64,000 nucleotides of DNA, taken from NCBI GenBank assembly GCA_964429915.1, contig CAYSDZ010000017.1, forward strand, positions 1 through 64,000. Reading direction: 5' to 3'. Position 1 is the first letter of the stretch, and each line of letters opens with the position of its first letter. The notes beneath the pieces were generated by a model. It had not been told where the DNA came from and searched no databases. It was given only the letters and a program-made list of their open reading frames with translations. This document shows, piece after piece, positions 44,574 to 53,991 of the stretch. The translations under genes were made by a program, and so were the position numbers. Source of the DNA: Alteromonas_F sp964429915 (lineage in GTDB: Bacteria > Pseudomonadota > Gammaproteobacteria > Enterobacterales > Alteromonadaceae).

Positions 44574-45958
44574 TCACGAGGGACAATCCACATGTTGAAT
44601 ATACGTTGAGCCTTCACCGTCCGGCAATTCACGATAACAAAAAGCCGTTCTTCTTCTTTGGGCTTGAGGAAGCAAATTGTTGCTGGGATCGTTTGGGGGC
44701 TCTACACCAGTATCAATTCCGCCACCCACACCAATGCCTGTTTCGCCATTGGTCGGGTCGCGTGCCTCATTAACAGATTTTTCATCTAAACAAGAAAATG
44801 AATTTGGATTATTTTTATCTTTTGCCCACACTTCTCTCGCGTAATTAATACCTCGTTGTTCTTGCAAAATGTCTTCTTGAGGGTCGCCAGTATTAGTTGC
44901 AGCTCGAAAAATTCCTCTAAAAAATCGATAGATATCAGACCGATTATCGCTTTGAGTGAAACTTGAATAAAAACTCGAACCTCTAGCCAAAGTAAACTCA
45001 CTTATGCCTAGTGCGGTACCGTAGGCACCATAGAGGAAATTTCCGTCTTCAAAACCTCCAACATAAGTAGTTCGGTCATCATCATGTGCTACATCCAAAA
45101 TACCGCCTATTCGTGCTTGTTGTACAAGGTGTGAGTATATTGCTGCCAGTACACTTTCTGCTGGCAGGTTTCTCGTAACCCACTCGGTGTGATCTTCCGC
45201 ATTCCTTAAGAGCTCGTTTACGTTCATGTCACGGCCTGATGTTCTGCGACTGGGTGGTTTGTTAAAAGGGCGATTCGATTCATTACATGCCGCATGCTCG
45301 GATTGTATTGCGGCATTCGCTGAGCCAGAATTATCGAAATTGGGTACGCAAAATATTTCTTGTCCAAATTCGTCGTAACAAGCGCCTATCGGAATGGGCG
45401 CTGGGAACGGAGGGGGTGCTGAGTTTGATTTACGTTCAGTGGCAATGAAACTTATATTTATAAAAGTAAACTCATTATCATCGTCTCTGTGGTGAATGAT
45501 TGAAAATTTATAATCCCTATCTTTGTTTTTAGGGTCAATATGAAATGAGACCTCAGTGTTACCAAACGTATTTAAAGTAGCGGTTGTTGCNNNNNNNNNN
45601 NNNNNNNNNNNNNNNNNNNNNNNNNNNNNNNNNNNNNNNNNNNNNNNNNNNNNNNNNNNNNNNNNNNNNNNNNNNNNNNNNNNNNNNNNNTGTTGCCTGT
45701 TATAAGTGCATCGTAAAGAGTTCTATTGTCAGGAGTTTGTATCGTTAAATTAAAATCTTGTGGAATCCGTCGAGTGGAATCGATCACGAACACTGTCTTA
45801 GTGTGCATAACATTGGTGAATGTAATACATTCAGTAGATGAGTCTATCTTAACGGTTCCACCTGAGTCAGACTCAAAAACACGACAATTTGATGCGATAG
45901 ATTCCTGACTAAAAGTGACTACCAAAAAAATAAAAGTTAAAAAAGGTGAGAGCTTCAT
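44574..45958 (-). CDS. Secreted protein with polymorphic toxin type 44-like C-terminal domain (interrupted by assembly gap)
   Basis: Start ATG 45956-45958 with AAGGGA 5 bases upstream; signal peptide SPFLTFIFLVVTFSQESIAS. A beta-rich N-terminal region (CITFTNVMHTKTVFVID) runs into 100 N at 45591-45690. On the other side the same reading frame continues (EVSFHIDPKNKDRDYKFSII), through a Pro-rich linker SAPPPFPAPIPIG, to the C-terminal domain. That domain has GNFLYGAYGTALGIS, then DILQEQRGINYA, which match the layout I know for polymorphic toxin type 44 (Ntox44: NF-YGA-G-A-GIS, then DP-D---I--G). True length is unknown because of the gap. A frame beginning at 45227 alone is just the 3' part. 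Confidence 0.62.
45591..45690. other. Assembly gap (100 N)
   Basis: Exactly 100 N, the standard filler for a scaffold gap of unknown size. GCAACA (minus strand) is found on both sides, hinting that a short repeat caused the break. It splits the toxin-44-like gene. Confidence 0.97.
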
Positions 45959-46095
45959 ATAAATCCCTTGTAAAAGCACAATATGTTAATTGTTGCGTGA
46001 AACAAATAAGCGTTTGGCAGTTATAACCACATCACATTGGATTTTTATGTTGTCATTAAGAAAATACGAAGTCAAGCAAACTTAAAAAGGCTAAC

Positions 46096-46980
46096 TTATT
46101 GATGTTCAACACGCTTTTCTTCTTTATCCACCGCAGGCTCCCACACCTCTTCTAAGCTACACGTAAATTCGGCACCTAGTAAAACAACCACCCACGATAA
46201 GTACACCCATACAAATAGAATGGGGACAACCGCTAGCGCTCCGTAGATGAGTTCGTAAGAGGGAAAATTAGTAACGTAGAGTGCAAACCCTCGTTTGAAC
46301 GCTTCAAACAACAAAGTGGCGACGCAGGCACCGACAATGGCATAGCGAGGTTTAACGCGCTTGTTGGGTACAACCATGTATAAAATAACGAAGGTTGCCA
46401 TGGCAGTGAAAAAAGGAATTAAATTGAGTAAGAATGTGCCAAGACCCGGTGTGTAGGTTTCAGCAAAAGCGGCAACGCTAGTAAGATAGGAGCTTACTGC
46501 TACACTCGAACCCATTAACAAGGGACCAAGAGAAATAACCATCCAGTAAATTGCAAAAGTGTAAATGGCTGGGCGAGTGATTTGCGTACGCCAAATCGAA
46601 TTCAGGGTTTTGTCTATATTGGATATCAGCATCAGGGCAACCACTAATAGCGACAAAATACCTATCGCGGTCATTTGTGACGCATTGTCTACAAAGTCGG
46701 TGAGGTAATGCTGTACCGTGTCTCCGGCAGCAGGAACAAAGTTACTGAAAATAAACGACTCTAATTTACCTTTTGCGCTTTTGAACGCGGGGAATGCAGA
46801 CAATATGGTAAAGAAAACCATAATGAACGGCACTAACGAGAGAAGGGTGACGTATGCTAAATGACCTGCCGATATGGTGATTTTGTCGCGCTTACAGCGA
46901 TACACAAATCGTTTACCTAGCGCGAGCAAATTTTCACTGGTCAACGCTTTTTTAACGGCAATAAATCGAGAAAACTGCAT
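46096..46980 (-). CDS. yihY: YihY/BrkB-family inner-membrane protein
   Basis: 294 residues with about six TM helices. Family signatures HLAYVTLLSLVPFIMVFFTI and YGALAVVPILFVWVYLSWVV. YihY/BrkB proteins (formerly called RNase BN by mistake) are inner-membrane proteins of unclear role. In E. coli yihY is close to dtd and yiiD; here they are 8 kb apart, with the accessory island between them. Confidence 0.9.
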   Translation of the reverse strand: MQFSRFIAVKKALTSENLLALGKRFVYRCKRDKITISAGHLAYVTLLSLVPFIMVFFTILSAFPAFKSAKGKLESFIFSNFVPAAGDTVQHYLTDFVDNASQMTAIGILSLLVVALMLISNIDKTLNSIWRTQITRPAIYTFAIYWMVISLGPLLMGSSVAVSSYLTSVAAFAETYTPGLGTFLLNLIPFFTAMATFVILYMVVPNKRVKPRYAIVGACVATLLFEAFKRGFALYVTNFPSYELIYGALAVVPILFVWVYLSWVVVLLGAEFTCSLEEVWEPAVDKEEKRVEHQ

Positions 46981-47049
46981 ACTAAACCCTTTATTGTTTC
47001 ACAAAGTGTATCAAACGCATTAAATTAAAAAACAGTTTAATAGGATTAG

Positions 47050-47315
47050 TATCCCCGTTCCACCTCAACATGTTCGTTTCAGAGCTATCACAGCGGTTTT
47101 ATGGCAAGGCATACTTGAGAAGGAATGTGGCTAACCTTACGAACAAGTATAACGCAGTCATAAAAGCGCTGTGAAGCTCCCAAGGGCGAAGCCTAAAAGG
47201 ATTTACCCTGCGTCAAATTGTTTCGACATGGAACCACCATGCCTTCTCCAATTTTCCTTGTTTAAATCCTTTTATTCGTTCGCTGAATCGAGCATGTTGA
47301 GGTGGAACGGGGATA
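47050..47315. mobile_element. MITE-like element with 27-bp terminal inverted repeats
   Basis: Ends at 47050-47076 and 47289-47315 are inverted repeats matching at 26 of 27 positions; the outer part reads TATCCCCGTTCC on the left and its complement on the right. The outermost TA on both sides could be a duplicated TA target, as in IS630/Tc1-like elements. Inside are two more inverted repeats: 47082-47103 with 47159-47179 (imperfect), and AAAAGGATTTA (47195-47205) with TAAATCCTTTT (47263-47273). No ORF longer than about 30 codons. The right end is 4 bases from the metF stop, so it may also serve as its terminator. Confidence 0.75.
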
Positions 47316-47319
47316 TACT

Positions 47320-48207
47320 TTAGTTTTGTTCTCTTACACCAAGCAGATGACAAATCGCATAGCTGAGTTCACTTCTATTTAAGGTATAAAAATGAAAGTG
47401 TTTGACGCCTTCTTTTGCCAATACTTTCACTATGTCCATTGCAATGTTAGCCCCTAACAAGTTTCGTGTGGTTTGGTCGGCTTCGTCCAAACCATCGAAT
47501 TGCCTATGAAGCCAGTTGGGTACATGTACGTTGGTAAATCCAGCGAACTTGAGTAAGGTGTTATAGTTGGTAACGGGTAATATTCCCGGTACGATATCTA
47601 AATCGATACCGGCAGCGGCAGCGCGATCTCTAAATCGCAAAAACACGCTGGTATCAAAGAAAAATTGAGTGATTGCCTCGTTAGCGCCCGCTTCGGCTTT
47701 ACGCTTTAAATTCAATAAATCGAATTGATCGTTGGGCGCTTCTGGGTGCTTTTCAGGATACGCAGCAACAGAAATATCAAAATCGGCCACGTCTTTTAAC
47801 AAGCTCACTAAATCACTGGCATACATATCTGGCTTGGTGGTTTCGTCGGGCAGGTCGCCGCGTAAGGCAACGATTTTCTTAATGCCTGAATCCCAATAAT
47901 CTTTTGCGATGGCTTTGAGTTCTTCCGCAGACGCGTCGATGCACGTGAGGTGAGGCGCTGCCACGACCCCAGTTTCGTTCTGAATACGCTTAACGACATC
48001 GTGTGTTTTGTCACGCTCACCGCTATTCGCACCATAGGTAACAGACATATAACTTGGCTTGAGTGGAGCAAGTCTTTCAACAGACTTCCACAATGTTGCT
48101 TCCATTTTTTCTGTTTTTGGCGGGAAAAACTCAAACGATACATCAATATCACGTAATTCAGACAATGACTGGTTTAACGCGTCAATGCCTTGGGCATAAG
48201 AAACCAT
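47320..48207 (-). CDS. metF: 5,10-methylenetetrahydrofolate reductase
   Basis: 295 residues, full length TIM-barrel flavoprotein. Signatures VSFEFFPPKTEKME, SVTYGANSGERDKTHD, KIVALRGDLPDE and ITQFFFDTSVFLRF. It makes 5-methyl-THF for methionine synthesis. Divergent from metJ with MetJ operators in the shared region, so it is repressed by MetJ-SAM. Confidence 0.96.
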   Translation of the reverse strand: MVSYAQGIDALNQSLSELRDIDVSFEFFPPKTEKMEATLWKSVERLAPLKPSYMSVTYGANSGERDKTHDVVKRIQNETGVVAAPHLTCIDASAEELKAIAKDYWDSGIKKIVALRGDLPDETTKPDMYASDLVSLLKDVADFDISVAAYPEKHPEAPNDQFDLLNLKRKAEAGANEAITQFFFDTSVFLRFRDRAAAAGIDLDIVPGILPVTNYNTLLKFAGFTNVHVPNWLHRQFDGLDEADQTTRNLLGANIAMDIVKVLAKEGVKHFHFYTLNRSELSYAICHLLGVREQN

Positions 48208-48219
48208 AAATTTACCTAT

Positions 48220-48263
48220 AGACGTTTAGACGTCTAAAATAAGTTATAAATGTCTAGACGTCA
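48220..48263. promoter_or_regulatory. MetJ operator (array of met boxes)
   Basis: Tandem 8-mers close to the met-box consensus AGACGTCT: AGACGTTT (48220-48227), AGACGTCT (48228-48235, perfect), and a second pair AAATGTCT (48248-48255) / AGACGTCA (48256-48263). It sits between metF and metJ. A further half-site AAACGTCT lies at 48321-48328 close to the metJ start, fitting autoregulation. Confidence 0.88.
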
Positions 48264-48347
48264 AGCAGTTCACACGGCTTAATTGACCTTTCTCATGCTT
48301 TGTTTACAATCGCAGAGTGAAAACGTCTATAAATCAACGAGAATAAA

Positions 48348-48671
48348 ATGGCAGAATGGAACGGTAAGTATATTCATCCCTATGCAGAGCATGGAAAGAA
48401 AAGTGAGCAGGTTAAAAAGGTTACCGTATCTATTCCTATCAATGTGCTTAAAGTGTTGACTGATGAGAGAACTCGTCGGCAAATAAACAACTTACGTCAC
48501 GCCACCAATTCTGAGTTACTTTGCGAAGCTTTTTTGCACGCGTTTACCGGTCAGCCTTTACCAAATGATAACGACCTTCGAAAAGAAAACCCACATAGAA
48601 TTCCTGAACAGGCTAGAGAGATTATGCTTGAAATGGGGCTGGATCCAGAAACAGACGCAGAGGGCGAATAA
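48348..48671 (+). CDS. metJ: Methionine repressor MetJ
   Basis: 107 residues, ribbon-helix-helix. EWNGKYIHPYAEHGKKSEQ then VKKVTVSIPINVLKVLTDER (the DNA-contacting beta strand) and RRQINNLRHATNSELLCEAF. Binds met boxes with SAM as corepressor. Divergent from metF; its operator lies between them. Confidence 0.97.
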   Translation: MAEWNGKYIHPYAEHGKKSEQVKKVTVSIPINVLKVLTDERTRRQINNLRHATNSELLCEAFLHAFTGQPLPNDNDLRKENPHRIPEQAREIMLEMGLDPETDAEGE

Positions 48672-48691
48672 AAATACGGCAAAGTAGACAT

Positions 48692-48721
48692 AAAAAAACC
48701 CATCGCTTGAGATGGGTTTTA
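48692..48721. terminator. Bidirectional terminator between metJ and rpmE
   Basis: Stem AAAACCCATC (48695-48704) / GATGGGTTTT (48711-48720) with a 6-base loop, A-run before and T-run after. Placed between convergent metJ and rpmE. Confidence 0.9.
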
Positions 48722-48744
48722 TCCGCTTTTTAGGGCTTTTATAC

Positions 48745-48957
48745 TTACTTTTTACTAAGCGCACCAAAACGCTTCTTGAAGCGATCAACTCGACCACCAG
48801 TGTCTACATTTCGCTGCTTGCCCGTGTAGAATGGGTGACAACTAGAGCACACATCCAAACTCAAATCCTTGCCTACAGTTGAACGTATTTTCATTACGTT
48901 TCCACAAGAACAGGTTGCAGTAATTTCTTCGTACTTAGGGTGAATACCTTCTTTCAT
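48745..48957 (-). CDS. rpmE: 50S ribosomal protein L31 (zinc-binding type)
   Basis: 70 residues starting MKEGIHPKYEE. Four zinc-ligand Cys at 16, 18, 37 and 40 (CSCG...VCSSC), so this is the C+ form. Next to metJ and divergent from priA, the common gamma-proteobacterial order. Confidence 0.97.
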   Translation of the reverse strand: MKEGIHPKYEEITATCSCGNVMKIRSTVGKDLSLDVCSSCHPFYTGKQRNVDTGGRVDRFKKRFGALSKK

Positions 48958-49132
48958 GGCTTACCTCATATATTCAGGCCGTATCGCTATCCAACCCGAA
49001 GCTGAACACCATACGTAATTCAATGTTTTGCAAACCAAGCACAATACTTCGCTTGCTGTAAAGAGGCGCGCATATTAATGTATGTAGCTGTTTGTTTCAA
49101 GCGTCAATTGTCGAGAATTTACACACCTCATT

Positions 49133-51325
49133 ATGGTTATCATCCATGTTGCTGTTCCTGTTCCTTTGCGTCAGCTCTTTTGTTATTCGCACAGTGAGTT
49201 GTTACCTGTTGGCGTGAGAGTATCTGTGCCGTTTGGCAGCAGGAAAGTAGTGGGTGTTGTCGTAACATGTGATGCCGATGATGAAATTACGCCGTCCAAC
49301 AATTTAAAGGATGTATCTTGTGTGCTTGATACTCACGCGTTTCTTGACTCGGATTGGCTTAAACTTGCCATGTGGCTTGCTGATTACTACCACTTTCCGA
49401 TTGGTGAGACGATAACGACTATGCTGCCCGGTTGGCTTCGCAAAGAAAAAAGTCAGCAAGAGATAACGCAGTTAACACTACAAACGGCGTTTCGCTTGAC
49501 AGACACAGGTCGGCATTGTTTAGACGAACAAAAAATAAAAACGCAGTCTCATCTTAACGTGGTCAAAGCCTTAAATAATGGGGAGGCCGCTAAAGACGAA
49601 CTTCTGGCAATAAGCAATGCCTCGATATTGCGGAATTTAATGCAAAAAGGATGGATAGAACGGTTTGAACGCACTCCCTCGATGGGTCATCGTCGTCCCA
49701 GTTTTCAGCCAAAAGATTCAATACCGAAAGCGAATATTGAGCAAGCCATAGCCATAGGCGCTTTGTGTGCACAACTTGAGACATTTTCGATTTCCCTACT
49801 TGAAGGAGTAACGGGTAGCGGAAAAACAGAAGTTTATTTACAAGTTATTGAAAAAGTCATAAACAACGGACGCCAAGTATTGATTTTGGTTCCGGAGATT
49901 GGCCTGACACCACAAACGTTAGCTCGTTTTAAAGCTCGTTTTGGCTTCGATGTAGGGGCTATCAATTCGTCAATCAGTGACAAAAAACGAACCCAAATTT
50001 GGTTAAAAGCAAAGCAGGGGCAGTTACCTATTGTAATCGGAACGCGAAGCGCCGTGTTTACGCCATTTTTTGATTTGGGGATGATCATTATTGATGAGGA
50101 GCACGACGACGCGTTAAAGCAACAAGATGGCCTGCGTTATCATGCGCGCGATGTCGCCGCAGTACGAGCAAAAAATCATCATATTCCCCTTGTGCTAGGC
50201 AGCGCAACACCTTCTCTAGAAAGCTTAAACAATGCGTTAACAGGAAAGTATCAGTATCTTACATTACGTGAACGCGCCGGAGAGGCGCAAACGGTCACGC
50301 AACATATTCTCGATATCAAACACGAACCTATCCACAGTGGTTTGTCTGAGTCAGCGATCGAGCAAATGCACCTTCATTTATCTCGTGGCAATCAGGTACT
50401 TTTGTTTTTGAACCGGCGAGGCTTTGCTCCTATTTTATTGTGTCATGCCTGCGGACATGTCGAATCTTGCCATCGCTGCGACCGTCCTATGACATGGCAT
50501 AAACAAAAAAAGCGGCTAGAATGCCATCATTGCGATATTCAAAGGCCTGTTCCCCAGCATTGTTCCGAATGCGAAGCGAGCGAGTTTATTTCACAAGGCG
50601 TGGGTACGGAACAACTCGAGTCGCAATGTAATCGCCTGTTTCCTCAATATAACACCGTTCGTATAGACAGAGATAATACCCGCACTCAAACGTCTTTTGA
50701 ACGTATGTATGAGGACATTCAGTCGTTAAAAGCCAATATTCTAGTGGGTACACAAATGCTAGCCAAAGGCCATCATTTTCCTAATGTGACCTTAGTGGTG
50801 TTGGTAGATGTTGATGGGGGCTTGTTTAGTCTTGATGTGCGCGCTCAGGAAAAATTGGCTCAATTGGTGACGCAAATTTCTGGTAGAGCAGGCAGAGCGT
50901 CTAAAAAAGGCTACATGATTTTACAAACCCATCATCCGCACCATCCCATTTTGCAAGAATTGGTCAATAATGGATACAACCATGTCGCACGCCTATTATT
51001 GGCGGAGCGCCAAGCGCTGAACTGTCCCCCTTACTATTCTCAAGCAATCATTCGTGCTGAATCGGTTGATAAGGCACTATGTCAGCAAGTGTTATTGCTT
51101 GCTAAAAATACAGCAAGCGGCAGCTCAGACATCGTGTGTATAGGGCCTGTTCCCGCGCTCGTTGAGAAGCGTTTGAGTCGTTATCGCTTTATGCTAGTGC
51201 TTAGAGCAGGCGCTAGAAAACCCCTGCATTATTGCCTTAACGCCTTGGTTCAAGTTTTGCAGTCCGACAAGCAAGCAAAAAAATGCCGTTGGTCAGTGGA
51301 TGTTGATGCAATCGACCTCTCATAA
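49133..51325 (+). CDS. priA: Primosomal protein N' (replication restart helicase PriA)
   Basis: 730 residues. N-terminal 3'-end-binding domain (VAVPVPLRQLFCYSH), Walker A GVTGSGKTEVYLQ, Walker B DEEHDD, then the zinc-binding Cys array CHACGHVESCHRCDRP and CHHCDIQRPVPQHCSEC, then the second helicase lobe (VGTQMLAKGHHFPNVTLV; ISGRAGRA). Restarts stalled forks. Convergent neighbours as in relatives; ftsN follows. Confidence 0.97.
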   Translation: MVIIHVAVPVPLRQLFCYSHSELLPVGVRVSVPFGSRKVVGVVVTCDADDEITPSNNLKDVSCVLDTHAFLDSDWLKLAMWLADYYHFPIGETITTMLPGWLRKEKSQQEITQLTLQTAFRLTDTGRHCLDEQKIKTQSHLNVVKALNNGEAAKDELLAISNASILRNLMQKGWIERFERTPSMGHRRPSFQPKDSIPKANIEQAIAIGALCAQLETFSISLLEGVTGSGKTEVYLQVIEKVINNGRQVLILVPEIGLTPQTLARFKARFGFDVGAINSSISDKKRTQIWLKAKQGQLPIVIGTRSAVFTPFFDLGMIIIDEEHDDALKQQDGLRYHARDVAAVRAKNHHIPLVLGSATPSLESLNNALTGKYQYLTLRERAGEAQTVTQHILDIKHEPIHSGLSESAIEQMHLHLSRGNQVLLFLNRRGFAPILLCHACGHVESCHRCDRPMTWHKQKKRLECHHCDIQRPVPQHCSECEASEFISQGVGTEQLESQCNRLFPQYNTVRIDRDNTRTQTSFERMYEDIQSLKANILVGTQMLAKGHHFPNVTLVVLVDVDGGLFSLDVRAQEKLAQLVTQISGRAGRASKKGYMILQTHHPHHPILQELVNNGYNHVARLLLAERQALNCPPYYSQAIIRAESVDKALCQQVLLLAKNTASGSSDIVCIGPVPALVEKRLSRYRFMLVLRAGARKPLHYCLNALVQVLQSDKQAKKCRWSVDVDAIDLS

Positions 51326-51380
51326 GGTTACACTCTCGCAAAACTGACCGATTGCACCCTAGCTATTTGTAGAGAAAACT

Positions 51381-51980
51381 ATGCCGCAAAAAGATTACGT
51401 GTCACGTGGTCGAGCTAATTCCAAGCCCAAACCAAAAAACGCTAAGAAAAATACTGCGCCAAAAAGGCAAAACAAACAGACAAAAGAAAAAGAGTATTCA
51501 GGCCCTACCGCTATCTTGTGGCTTAGACTTGGCGTTGTCACGTTAATTTTATTAGGTTTTGCTTATTGGCTGTGGTCGATAAAAGATAACGCGAGCGAAC
51601 CAGACAATTCTATTCCCGTTGAACCCGTAGTGAAAAAATCAGAAGACAGTTTGCCCGAACTGCCTGAAGAAGAGTGGGAATATATTAAAACACTACCGGG
51701 CTACGAGGTAGAAGTGGATGTCGCCGAGCAAGTAAAAAGTGACAAACGCTACCTAATGCAGTGTGCCTCGTTTAGAACACGACCTCAGGCTGAAGAAATG
51801 AGAGCCAAAATTGCGTTTCAAGGCTTTGAAGCACAAATCCGCAACAGTTCTGGGCAAAACGGTGACTGGTTTAGAGTGATACTTGGGCCTTTTGACTCGA
51901 AGAGAGAGGCGGAACGCACCCGACATGCCTTACGCAAATCCAATGTGACGACATGTCAAATCTGGTTCTGGAATTTGTGA
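51381..51980 (+). CDS. ftsN: Cell division protein FtsN (SPOR domain)
   Basis: 199 residues. Lys/Arg-rich cytoplasmic N-terminus (residues 1-45), one TM about 48-67 (AILWLRLGVVTLILLGFAYW), acidic periplasmic linker, and C-terminal SPOR domain about 120-199 (YLMQCASFRTRPQAEEMRAK; WFRVILGPF) that binds denuded septal glycan. Shorter linker than E. coli FtsN but the priA-ftsN-hslVU order is conserved. Confidence 0.92.
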   Translation: MPQKDYVSRGRANSKPKPKNAKKNTAPKRQNKQTKEKEYSGPTAILWLRLGVVTLILLGFAYWLWSIKDNASEPDNSIPVEPVVKKSEDSLPELPEEEWEYIKTLPGYEVEVDVAEQVKSDKRYLMQCASFRTRPQAEEMRAKIAFQGFEAQIRNSSGQNGDWFRVILGPFDSKREAERTRHALRKSNVTTCQIWFWNL

Positions 51981-52067
51981 TTAAACTCGTAAGATTATCT
52001 CTAGGCCCTTGAAATATTAAGAATCGGGCATACCTCAACAGTAAGTAAATTGAGGGTAAGAAAGTCT

Positions 52068-52592
52068 ATGACCACTATTGTTTCTGTTCGTCGCGATAAT
52101 GCTGTAGTAATAGCGGGAGACGGACAGGTATCGCTTGGCAATACTGTAATGAAAGGTAATGCTAGAAAAGTTCGCCGTTTGTATCACGACAAAGTACTTG
52201 CTGGTTTTGCTGGCGGCACAGCGGACGCGTTTACGCTATTTGAGCGTTTTGAAAGCAAATTGGAAATGCACCAAGGGCATTTAACTAAAGCCGCTGTTGA
52301 ACTAGCTAAAGATTGGCGAACCGATCGTATGTTAAGAAAGCTTGAAGCGCTATTAGCTGTAGCCGATCACACCGCGTCGTTGATCATTACAGGTAACGGA
52401 GATGTCATACAGCCAGAGCATGACATTATAGCCATTGGTTCAGGTGGTCCTTATGCGCAGGCTGCGGCATCTGTATTGCTTGAAAATACCGAGCTATCTG
52501 CACAGGACATTGCCGTAAAAAGTTTAACGAAGGCAGGCGACATTTGCGTTTACACCAACCACTCGCACACTGTAGAAACACTGTCTTATTAG
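52068..52592 (+). CDS. hslV: ATP-dependent protease subunit HslV
   Basis: 174 residues from ATG 52068, so that removal of Met exposes the catalytic Thr of TTIVSVRRDNAVVIAGDGQV; an upstream ATG/GTG-type start would bury it. GNTVMKGNARKVRRL and FAGGTADAFTLFERFE are family signatures. Forms the proteolytic double ring with HslU. In E. coli the operon is RpoH-dependent. Confidence 0.97.
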   Translation: MTTIVSVRRDNAVVIAGDGQVSLGNTVMKGNARKVRRLYHDKVLAGFAGGTADAFTLFERFESKLEMHQGHLTKAAVELAKDWRTDRMLRKLEALLAVADHTASLIITGNGDVIQPEHDIIAIGSGGPYAQAAASVLLENTELSAQDIAVKSLTKAGDICVYTNHSHTVETLSY

Positions 52593-52607
52593 AATTTGGA
52601 AAACACT

Positions 52608-53936
52608 ATGTCTGAAATGACACCCAGAGAAATTGTTCACGAATTAGACCGACACATTATTGGTCAACAAGATGCCAAGCGCGCCGTTTCGATTGCGCTT
52701 CGAAACCGTTGGCGTCGTATGCAATTACCCTTGGAATTACGCCAAGAGGTGACACCTAAAAATATTTTGATGATTGGCCCTACTGGTGTAGGGAAAACAG
52801 AAATAGCTCGACGTTTGGCAAAACTTGCCAACGCGCCGTTTATCAAAGTTGAAGCAACAAAATTTACTGAAGTAGGGTACGTAGGAAAAGAAGTAGAAAG
52901 CATTATTCGCGACCTTGCCGACATTTCAGTAAAAATGACTAAAGAGCAAGAAACAGCAAAAGTAAAATTCCGCGCAGAAGAAGCCGCAGAAGAGCGTATT
53001 TTAGATGTGCTGTTACCCAGTGCTGAAAATGTGTATGGTGAAAAAGAAGAATCTCAAGATCGCGGCACGCGACAAGCGTTTCGAAAAAAGTTACGCGAAG
53101 GTGGGCTTGATGAAAAAGAGATAGAAATAGATTTGGCCTTACCTCAGGTCGGAGTAGAAATTATGGCGCCTCCCGGTATGGAGGAAATGACCAATCAACT
53201 TCAAGGTATGTTCCAGAATTTATCGGGTTCACAGAAAAAGAAGAAAAAACTTAAAATCAAAGATGCGTACAAGCTGTTAGTCGATGAAGAAGCGGCTCGG
53301 CTTGTCAATCAAGAAGAGTTGAAAGCCAACGCCATTGAATCGCTTGAACAAAACGGCATTGTGTTTATCGATGAAATAGACAAAATTTGCAAACGCGAGG
53401 GTACAGGTTCGGCTGACGTTTCGCGTGAAGGCGTGCAGCGAGATCTATTGCCTTTGGTGGAAGGGTCTACCGTGTCTACCAAGCATGGAATGGTGAAAAC
53501 CGACCACATTTTATTTGTTGCGTCGGGCGCATTCCAAATGAGCAAGCCATCAGATTTAATTCCTGAGTTGCAAGGCCGTTTACCCATTCGAGTTGAGCTG
53601 TCGGCACTGAAAGTGGAAGATTTCGTGCGTATTCTCACGGAGCCGAATGCATCACTCACTGAGCAATATAAAGCTTTACTGGCGACCGAAGGCGTAGATG
53701 TAAGCTTTACCGAAACGGGTATTCAGCGTATTGCTCAAGCGGCATGGCAGGTGAACGAGCGAACTGAAAATATTGGCGCACGTCGCCTCCACACTGTACT
53801 TGAAAGACTGATGGAAGAGATTTCTTTCGACGCCTCAGAAAAATCAGGTGAGTCCTTAGTGATTGACGAAGCTTATGTTAATGAACATTTGGATGCGCTA
53901 GTCGATAACGAAGACCTCAGCCGATTTATTCTTTAA
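52608..53936 (+). CDS. hslU: ATP-dependent protease ATPase subunit HslU
   Basis: 442 residues from ATG 52608 (SEMTPREIVHELDRH), the normal N-terminus; a TTG four codons upstream is less likely. Walker A GPTGVGKTEIARRLAK, I-domain about 110-240, Walker B GIVFIDEIDKI, sensor-2 GARRLHTVLE. It unfolds substrates for HslV, 15 bases downstream of it. C-terminus LSRFIL matches the conserved HslV-activating tail. Confidence 0.97.
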   Translation: MSEMTPREIVHELDRHIIGQQDAKRAVSIALRNRWRRMQLPLELRQEVTPKNILMIGPTGVGKTEIARRLAKLANAPFIKVEATKFTEVGYVGKEVESIIRDLADISVKMTKEQETAKVKFRAEEAAEERILDVLLPSAENVYGEKEESQDRGTRQAFRKKLREGGLDEKEIEIDLALPQVGVEIMAPPGMEEMTNQLQGMFQNLSGSQKKKKKLKIKDAYKLLVDEEAARLVNQEELKANAIESLEQNGIVFIDEIDKICKREGTGSADVSREGVQRDLLPLVEGSTVSTKHGMVKTDHILFVASGAFQMSKPSDLIPELQGRLPIRVELSALKVEDFVRILTEPNASLTEQYKALLATEGVDVSFTETGIQRIAQAAWQVNERTENIGARRLHTVLERLMEEISFDASEKSGESLVIDEAYVNEHLDALVDNEDLSRFIL

Positions 53937-53963
53937 TTCGAATGTTGAGGGAACAGATATAAA

Positions 53964-53991
53964 TTACTGCGTTATTCATTTAACGCAGTAA
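53964..53991. terminator. Inverted repeat between hslU and the RiPP operon
   Basis: Perfect 11-bp inverted repeat TTACTGCGTTA (53964-53974) / TAACGCAGTAA (53981-53991) with a 6-base loop. Its right arm contains the stop codon of the ATP-grasp gene. It lies between convergent transcripts and probably ends both, but there is no long U-run. Confidence 0.5.

Noticed and set aside
53964..53991. Inverted repeat as a transposon end or attachment site of the peptide operon
   Set aside because: No matching sequence was found near 58.8-59.1 kb, and the position between convergent genes is explained by termination.
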